In this document: one piece after another, positions 58,956-64,000 of the stretch
Layout: every line of letters begins with the position of its first letter
Position numbering within the stretch: position 1 is the stretch's first letter
Assembly (NCBI GenBank): GCA_021647405.1
Contig: JAKIUU010000002.1
Location: 62,001-126,000 of the forward strand
Reading direction: 5' to 3'
DNA length: 64,000 nt
From: Flavobacteriaceae bacterium
Lineage (GTDB): Bacteria > Bacteroidota > Bacteroidia > Flavobacteriales > Flavobacteriaceae
Program-made: the position numbers and the translations under genes
The notes under the pieces: generated by a model
The model's database searches: none
What the model saw: only the letters and a program-made list of their open reading frames with translations
What the model was told of the DNA's origin: nothing

Positions 58956-60194
58956 ATGAAAAAATTAGTTTTACTCTTATTAACTGTAAATCTTGCTTTA
59001 ATTTCTTGCTCAACAAACAGTACTGCACCTATTATTGATACCACTCCTACGGTTTCTACCGATGAAAATGTATCTGGATTGATTTCTACCAGCACAACTT
59101 GGACCAGAGATAAAATCTGGATCCTAAATGGAAAAGTTGTTGTTAGTGATGGTGCTACTTTAACCATAGAATCTGGAACCATTATTAAAGGTAAAGAAGG
59201 ATCAGGTTCTTTAGCTTCGGCTTTGATTGTTGCTAGAGGTGGTAAATTAAATGCTGTAGGAACAGCTGATAAACCCATTATTTTTACCACAATTAACGAT
59301 AATATTAAAGTAGGTGAAAAAGCGGGAACAAATTTAACAATAGCTGATAACTCTTTATGGGGTGGCGTTATTATTTTGGGAAGAGCCAAAGGATCTTTTA
59401 GTGGCGATGTGTCAGAATTTCAAATAGAAGGTATTCCTGCAGGCGATAGCTTTGGACTCTACGGCGGTAATGATGATACCGATAACTCTGGTCACTTAGA
59501 GTATATTTCTATCCGTCATGGCGGTGCTGAAATTGGTGCTGGAAACGAAATTAATGGCCTTACCTTAGGAGCTGTTGGTAGCGGAACCATCATTCAAAAT
59601 ATTGAAATTTTGGCAACACTAGATGATGGTATCGAATTTTTTGGAGGTACTGTTAGTCCTTCTAATATCTTAATTTGGCATCAAGGTGATGACGGTTTAG
59701 ATATAGACCAAGCTTATGGTGGTACTATTAGCAATGCGCTTGTTATTGAAGGAGACACTTCTGACAGTGCTTTAGAAATAGATGGCGGCGAAGGTTCTTT
59801 TCAAAGAAGCTTTACTTTTAACAATATTACATTACAAGGCCATGCCAATGCACCTGGTGGAAAATATACCGATTTGCGAAGTGGTGCTCAAGGCAGCTTA
59901 AACAACATTTATGCTTACGGGTTTAAAACCACATCGTATGTGAGATTAAAACAAGACAATGTGGCTCAAAATTACGCCAATGGTCTTATCAATTTTACAA
60001 ACTGGCAAATTGTATTGCCAACAGGAGTTGCCGTAACCGATATTTTTCAAGACCATTCTCCTTTACAAGCTGCAGCCAGTGTTGGCACAGATGCTACTGG
60101 ATGGACAACTGCTGTAACAGCTGGAAGTCAAACTGTAGGTGCCGACTTATCGGTATTTAATTGGACTTATGCTAAAAGTAAAAACGCTTATTAA
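58956..60194 (+). CDS. Secreted lipoprotein with beta-helix-like repeats
   Basis: A 412-residue lipoprotein (LALISCSTNST, Cys18). After a short linker it has features of a right-handed parallel beta-helix: KVVVSDGATLTIESGTIIKGKEGSGS, LIVARGGKLNAVGTADKPIIFTT, WGGVIILGRA, and LEYISIRHGGAEIGAGNEINGLTLGAVGSGTIIQNIEI. Acidic DDG/DDTDNSG loops might bind calcium. It precedes a TonB receptor after an intervening hairpin and has an operator array of 11-bp repeats. The pair may serve uptake of a substrate, possibly a phosphorus source; that is an inference from the operator type only. Confidence 0.82.
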   Translation: MKKLVLLLLTVNLALISCSTNSTAPIIDTTPTVSTDENVSGLISTSTTWTRDKIWILNGKVVVSDGATLTIESGTIIKGKEGSGSLASALIVARGGKLNAVGTADKPIIFTTINDNIKVGEKAGTNLTIADNSLWGGVIILGRAKGSFSGDVSEFQIEGIPAGDSFGLYGGNDDTDNSGHLEYISIRHGGAEIGAGNEINGLTLGAVGSGTIIQNIEILATLDDGIEFFGGTVSPSNILIWHQGDDGLDIDQAYGGTISNALVIEGDTSDSALEIDGGEGSFQRSFTFNNITLQGHANAPGGKYTDLRSGAQGSLNNIYAYGFKTTSYVRLKQDNVAQNYANGLINFTNWQIVLPTGVAVTDIFQDHSPLQAAASVGTDATGWTTAVTAGSQTVGADLSVFNWTYAKSKNAY

Positions 60195-60218
60195 AAAACT
60201 AAAAACACCAGACTTTAT

Positions 60219-60252
60219 AATTGCTCGCCTTAGTAAAATAAGGCGGGCAATT
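60219..60252 (+). terminator. Intercistronic hairpin between the lipoprotein and TonB receptor genes
   Basis: AATTGCTCGCCTTA and TAAGGCGGGCAATT pair over 14 bp (one T-G wobble) around GTAAAA. It is followed by TTTGTGTGTT, a weak T-run. It may be a partial terminator or RNA-stabilising structure that adjusts the expression ratio of the two genes. Confidence 0.6.
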
Positions 60253-60278
60253 TGTGTGTTAAACTAAATAATTATCTA

Positions 60279-63107
60279 ATGCTAACAAATTTTAAATATT
60301 TAATAATTGCGCTGTTTTTTTCTGCCTATTCTTTTGCGCAAACAGGAACCATTACAGGTAAAGTAATTGATGCCGAAACTAACGAGACCCTCCCTTTTGC
60401 TAGTGTTGTTGTAAAAGACTCAAATCAAGGGGTTACAACAGATTTTGAAGGTAATTATACGCTAACCCTTAAAGAAGGTACTTACACTGTTGCCTTTTCT
60501 TTTTTAGGATACGATACCAAAGAGATTACAAACATTGTAATAAAAGTTAATACCGTTGTAAATCTAAACGTAATATTAAATGCGGCAGGCATAAGCTTTG
60601 ACACTATAGTTATAACTGCTAGCAGTGCCAGAAATACTGAGGCTTCAATTTTGAGTGTTCAAAAAAAATCTATCAATCTTATGGATGGTATTTCGGCGCA
60701 AACATTTCAAAAACTATCGGTAGGTAATGCAGCAGCGGCCATAAAAAATGTTTCGGGTGTTTCAGTTCAAAGCTCTAAATATGTTTATGTACGCGGTTTG
60801 GGCGATAGGTATACCAAATCAATCTTAAATGGTGTTGATATTCCTGGCTTAGACCCAAATAGAAATACCTTACAATTGGACATTTTTCCGACCAGTATTA
60901 TCGATAATATTCAAGTAATAAAATCGGCTACAGCAGATATGCCTGCTGATTTTACAGGAGGAATGGTTAATATTGTTACCAAAGATTTACCTACTAAAAA
61001 AACCACCAGTTTGAGTTTTGGGGGTGCCTATAATCCCACCATGCACTTTAATAATAATTATTTGAGCTATCAAGGATCGGGGACCGACTTTTTAGGGTTC
61101 GATAACGGTTCACGTAATCTACCCATTTCGAGAAACCAATTTATACCCAGAGCCTTTTCTCGCAACCCTGCACTTACAGCAATTACCAAAACTTTTGACC
61201 CGCACCTTAAAGCACAAAAGGCCACAAGTGGCATGGATTTTAATATGGCTTTTACCACAGGGAATCAATACACCGTAGGTCATGATAATAAATTGGGTTA
61301 TTTAGCATCTGTTTCGTATAAAAATAAAACCACTTTTTACAAAAATTACGAACGTGGGAATTATAGGAAGTTTAGCGATAAATCTATTAATGAGTTAGAC
61401 CTGTCAGAAAACCAAATAGGCGATTTGGGTAAAAATGATGTGTTGGCCAGCGCCTTAGTTGGATTGACTTTTAAAACAGATAAAAGTAAGTACCGCTTAA
61501 ATCTTATGCATTTGCAAAACGGCGAATCTGAAGCTGGTTATTTTAAAGTGGTTAAAAACTTTTCGGATGCTGTTACCATTTACAAAGACAATTTACAATA
61601 TACCCAACGGTCTATTTCTAGTGCCTTGCTAACAGGAAAGCATGCCAACGATGATGCCTCTTTGGTTGTAGAATGGAAATTATCACCCACCTATTCATTT
61701 ATTCAAGATAAAGATGCACGTGTGACACCCTTTCAATTTGATAAGAGCAGCAATTCATTTACTATTCGCCCTAGTTCTGCTGGAAGTCCTCGCAGAATCT
61801 GGCGTACCCTTGAAGAAATAAATGCCGTTTCTAAAGTAGATATCACTTATAAACACCATTTCTTTAACAATGATGCCAAACTAAAATTTGGCTCTGGCTA
61901 TACCTTTAAGCGCAGAAATTACAGTATAGACGATTACTTTATATTGATAAGGGGGTCATCTGGCGAATCACTCAATGGCAATGCCGATAATTTACTTTCG
62001 GATACAAATATTTACAGTGCATCTACAGGATTGGGCTCTTTTCTTGAAGGAAATTACGAACCCTCTAATACTTTTGAATCTTACAACAATAATATTTCTG
62101 GGTATGTTTCAGAGTCTTTAAAATTTTTCGACAAATTAAAGGCTATTGTGGGACTGCGTTTCGAAAAGTTTAACCAATTTTACACAGGACAGAGTAATAA
62201 CGGCTTGGTGATATACAACAATGTTAAAACCATTGATAAATTTGATATTTTCCCATCAGCTAACTTCATTTACGGGTTAAACGATGCTGTTAATTTTAGA
62301 GTTTCGTATTCTAAAACTGTGGCACGTCCTTCGTTTAAAGAAGCTTCTATAACGCAAATCTTTGATCCTATAACCAATTTAACATTTAACGGCAATATAG
62401 ATTTGCAGCCTTCGTATATCAATAATTTTGATGTGCGTTATGAAAAATTTGGCGAAAAAGCCCAATTGTTTGCCGTATCGGCTTTCTATAAAAGTTTTAA
62501 AGATCCTATTGAATTGGCTTTTTTTAGTGCATCTTCTCCAGATAATTTACAACCGCGTAACATAGGATTTGCACAAGTGTTTGGATTGGAATTCGACATT
62601 CGTAAAAATTTGGCCTCTTTGGGCGATTTATTTGAAAAGTTTAGTGTAAATATCAATGCTTCTTTTATCAAATCAAATCAAGAAATGGATAAAACCAGAA
62701 ATGGTGAATACGAGTCCAAGCGCTTGAATTTACGCGATGGCGAAACCATGTCTGACAAACGGAATTTACAAGGACAATCGCCCTATCTCATTAATGCGGG
62801 TATAAATTATAACAATCCTAAAAAAGGATTGCAAACAGGTTTGTATTACAATGTGCAAGGCAAAGCCTTAGAGGTTGTAGGTATTGGTGCCATTCCCGAT
62901 GTTTATACCATGCCTTTTAACAGTTTGAATTTTACCTTTAGCCGCGCTTTAGACATAGAACACAATACCAATTTTAATTTTAAAATAGAAAATCTATTGA
63001 ATAATGATGTAGAAAGTCATTACCAATCTTATAAGGCCACAGACAAAATATTTTCAAAGAGACATTATGGACTTACTTTTTCTTTTGGCTATAGTATAAA
63101 ATTTTAA
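60279..63107 (+). CDS. TonB-dependent outer-membrane receptor with carboxypeptidase-like N-domain
   Basis: A 942-residue receptor. I chose ATG 60279 (MLTNFKYLIIALFFSAYSFAQ, a clean signal peptide) over the GTG nine codons upstream. Residues about 22-110 form a carboxypeptidase D-like beta-sandwich (GTITGKVIDAETNETLPFASVVVKD). The plug has VYVRGLGDRYTKSILNGVDIPGLDPNRNTLQLDIFPTSIIDNIQV, then the barrel, ending YGLTFSFGYSIKF. The plug sequence (YVRGLGDRY, NRNTLQLDIFPT) matches the non-SusC TonB receptors rather than glycan-type SusC. No SusD gene is present. The substrate is unknown. Confidence 0.92.
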   Translation: MLTNFKYLIIALFFSAYSFAQTGTITGKVIDAETNETLPFASVVVKDSNQGVTTDFEGNYTLTLKEGTYTVAFSFLGYDTKEITNIVIKVNTVVNLNVILNAAGISFDTIVITASSARNTEASILSVQKKSINLMDGISAQTFQKLSVGNAAAAIKNVSGVSVQSSKYVYVRGLGDRYTKSILNGVDIPGLDPNRNTLQLDIFPTSIIDNIQVIKSATADMPADFTGGMVNIVTKDLPTKKTTSLSFGGAYNPTMHFNNNYLSYQGSGTDFLGFDNGSRNLPISRNQFIPRAFSRNPALTAITKTFDPHLKAQKATSGMDFNMAFTTGNQYTVGHDNKLGYLASVSYKNKTTFYKNYERGNYRKFSDKSINELDLSENQIGDLGKNDVLASALVGLTFKTDKSKYRLNLMHLQNGESEAGYFKVVKNFSDAVTIYKDNLQYTQRSISSALLTGKHANDDASLVVEWKLSPTYSFIQDKDARVTPFQFDKSSNSFTIRPSSAGSPRRIWRTLEEINAVSKVDITYKHHFFNNDAKLKFGSGYTFKRRNYSIDDYFILIRGSSGESLNGNADNLLSDTNIYSASTGLGSFLEGNYEPSNTFESYNNNISGYVSESLKFFDKLKAIVGLRFEKFNQFYTGQSNNGLVIYNNVKTIDKFDIFPSANFIYGLNDAVNFRVSYSKTVARPSFKEASITQIFDPITNLTFNGNIDLQPSYINNFDVRYEKFGEKAQLFAVSAFYKSFKDPIELAFFSASSPDNLQPRNIGFAQVFGLEFDIRKNLASLGDLFEKFSVNINASFIKSNQEMDKTRNGEYESKRLNLRDGETMSDKRNLQGQSPYLINAGINYNNPKKGLQTGLYYNVQGKALEVVGIGAIPDVYTMPFNSLNFTFSRALDIEHNTNFNFKIENLLNNDVESHYQSYKATDKIFSKRHYGLTFSFGYSIKF

Positions 63108-63132
63108 TCTAGAAGAATTCAGCTACCTGTTT

Positions 63133-63172
63133 CACATAAAAAAGGCTGCCCATGGGCAGCCTTTTTTATGTG
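63133..63172. terminator. Perfect 40-bp palindromic bidirectional terminator
   Basis: A perfect palindrome centred on CATG, with core AAAAAAGGCTGCCC and GGGCAGCCTTTTTT, outer arms CACAT and ATGTG. It lies between the convergent TonB receptor and MORN-like genes and serves both. Confidence 0.92.
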
Positions 63173-63184
63173 CTATAAATATGT

Positions 63185-63547
63185 TTATTTATTATTTGTA
63201 ATAGCCATTGCTGACTTGCCAGACCACTGATTGGCCTTAACTATTTTATTATTCAAATAATCTACTTCTTTTAAGGTGTTGCCTGTTTTAAAAATCCACT
63301 TGCCTGTTTTTTTACCTTTGTTATAATAGCCAATCACTGTTTTTTCTCCTTTTTTGTTATAGCTTATCCAATTGCCATGACGCAATTCATTTTTAAAAAA
63401 TCCGTGCTGCGCAATTTCTCCAGTGGCATAAAAATAAGTGGCTTCTATTAAATCGCCCACTTTTTTTAATTTAACTTTTTCTTTGTTGTCTTGTGCAAAA
63501 GATAAACTCATACACATCATCACTAAAATTAAGGCTATTTTTTTCAT
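63185..63547 (-). CDS. Secreted MORN-like (YwqK-type) repeat protein
   Basis: A 120-residue exported protein. The start at 63547 (MKKIALILVMMCMSLSFAQ) gives a signal peptide. It has three MORN-like/YwqK repeats (GEIAQHGFFKNELRHGNWISY, GEKTVIGYYNKGKKTGKWIF, GNTLKEVDYLNNKI). Such proteins are often annotated as YwqK antitoxin relatives, but a secreted single gene without a toxin does not support that. The function is unknown. Confidence 0.85.
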   Translation of the reverse strand: MKKIALILVMMCMSLSFAQDNKEKVKLKKVGDLIEATYFYATGEIAQHGFFKNELRHGNWISYNKKGEKTVIGYYNKGKKTGKWIFKTGNTLKEVDYLNNKIVKANQWSGKSAMAITNNK

Positions 63548-63959
63548 ACAATTATTATTTAATACCACTAAATTACTACTTATTTTTGGTTTTGTACATA
63601 TTTAATTAACCTTTTCTTAACGTTAGCTTAACATTAAACATATAATCAATTTATTTTAAGGTATTTATATTCAATAATATTAATAAATTTAAATATACCA
63701 TTTTCTTTAATTGGGGCTATTTTAATACTTAAATAACGTTTCGTTTACACAAGAACATATTAAACATAATACCTTTGAATGGTATATAAAATATACTATT
63801 TCACAATATCAATTGGTTTTTGTCAGCTATTTTGAAAAAATATAAGGGTTACTTTGTCTAAGTAGCCTTTATATGTGTTGTTGTTAAAAAACACCCTTCT
63901 AAATTGTTAAGTTAACGATTGTTTTTAGTTATTTGTAAAGACAAAAGCTAACAACATAA
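63548..63959. other. 412-bp AT-rich divergent gap with TTAAC repeats, no gene
   Basis: TTAAC occurs at 63606, 63617 and 63628, exactly 11 bp apart. A further TTAAC at 63912 lies just upstream of a GTTATTTG box (63928-63935) that probably serves the last gene. The rest is AT-rich without repeats that I can name. Confidence 0.55.
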
Positions 63960-64000
63960 ATGAAACTTAAAATTGCATTTCTTTCATTGCTCCTTTTTTT
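63960..64000 (+). CDS. Start of an exported protein, cut by the window edge
   Basis: The ATG at 63960-63962 opens MKLKIAFLSLLLF, a typical signal peptide start, and runs off the right edge. An upstream GTTATTTG box at 63928-63935 resembles the one before the 58956 gene. The product cannot be identified. Confidence 0.6.
   Translation, partial: MKLKIAFLSLLLF

Noticed and set aside
63185..63547. YwqK-type antitoxin
   Set aside because: The protein has a signal peptide and no toxin partner; the MORN-like repeats explain the similarity.

Overview
The window comes from a low-GC member of the Bacteroidota, most likely a marine or freshwater Flavobacteriaceae-type organism. The evidence is direct. 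Promoters carry the Bacteroidota -7 box TAnnTTTG. Three large secreted proteins end in type IX secretion (T9SS) C-terminal sorting domains, and the T9SS component PorT is encoded. A TamL-type lipoprotein, a UpxY-like NusG paralogue and a TonB receptor with a carboxypeptidase-like N-terminal domain are present. I see no tRNA, rRNA or CRISPR array.

Layout. 1-9.8 kb (all minus strand): part of a capsule/exopolysaccharide locus, read from Wza and Wzc through a WlbA-like sugar dehydrogenase, a UpxY antiterminator, UDP-glucose dehydrogenase and GDP-fucose synthase. Three small four-helix-bundle genes and unusual word-like repeats interrupt it. 10-29 kb: housekeeping genes (rlmN, metG, ldc, yraN, era, pgk, plsC, an M28 peptidase, a CBS protein, a GH5-like lipoprotein). 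Their gaps are full of palindromic and dispersed repeats. 29.4-33.5 kb: a small accessory patch with a Zn-ribbon protein, an HNH endonuclease, a tail-less SSB, a truncated REP-associated tyrosine transposase (RAYT), a RhuM-Fic protein and a DUF3179 lipoprotein. 33.5-45.4 kb: a three-gene minus-strand operon for large extracellular proteins (S8 protease with a dockerin-like pair, a protein with three cohesin-like modules, an MBG/Ig T9SS protein), next to a LuxR-type response regulator and a LytS-type kinase with an FG-GAP-like sensor. 45.6-58.7 kb: queA, ubiE/menG, porT, a TrmH-type methyltransferase, tamL, fbaA, accD, a lipoprotein, a BNR-repeat T9SS protein and dgt. 58.9-64 kb: a beta-helix lipoprotein and TonB receptor pair behind an array of 11-bp direct repeats, a MORN-like protein, and the start of one further gene.

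Three things stand out. First, the 33.5-45.4 kb cluster looks like a self-contained regulated system: cohesin-like and dockerin-like modules on co-transcribed T9SS-era secreted proteins, one of them a protease. Matching TACTCA-N4-TGAGTA dyads lie about 50 bp upstream of both the protease operon and the response regulator. Second, palindromic repeats have spread through the gaps and also into genes: one lies in frame inside metG, another encodes part of the UpxY N-terminus. A 190-bp multi-hairpin element is present in two near-identical copies with a recognisable empty site elsewhere in the window. A RAYT remnant is the only transposase-like gene seen. Third, the beta-helix lipoprotein/TonB receptor promoter carries five to six TTAAC-type repeats at exact 11-bp spacing, as expected for a PhoB/OmpR-family operator.

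All family assignments are from reading the protein sequences. No database search was possible.
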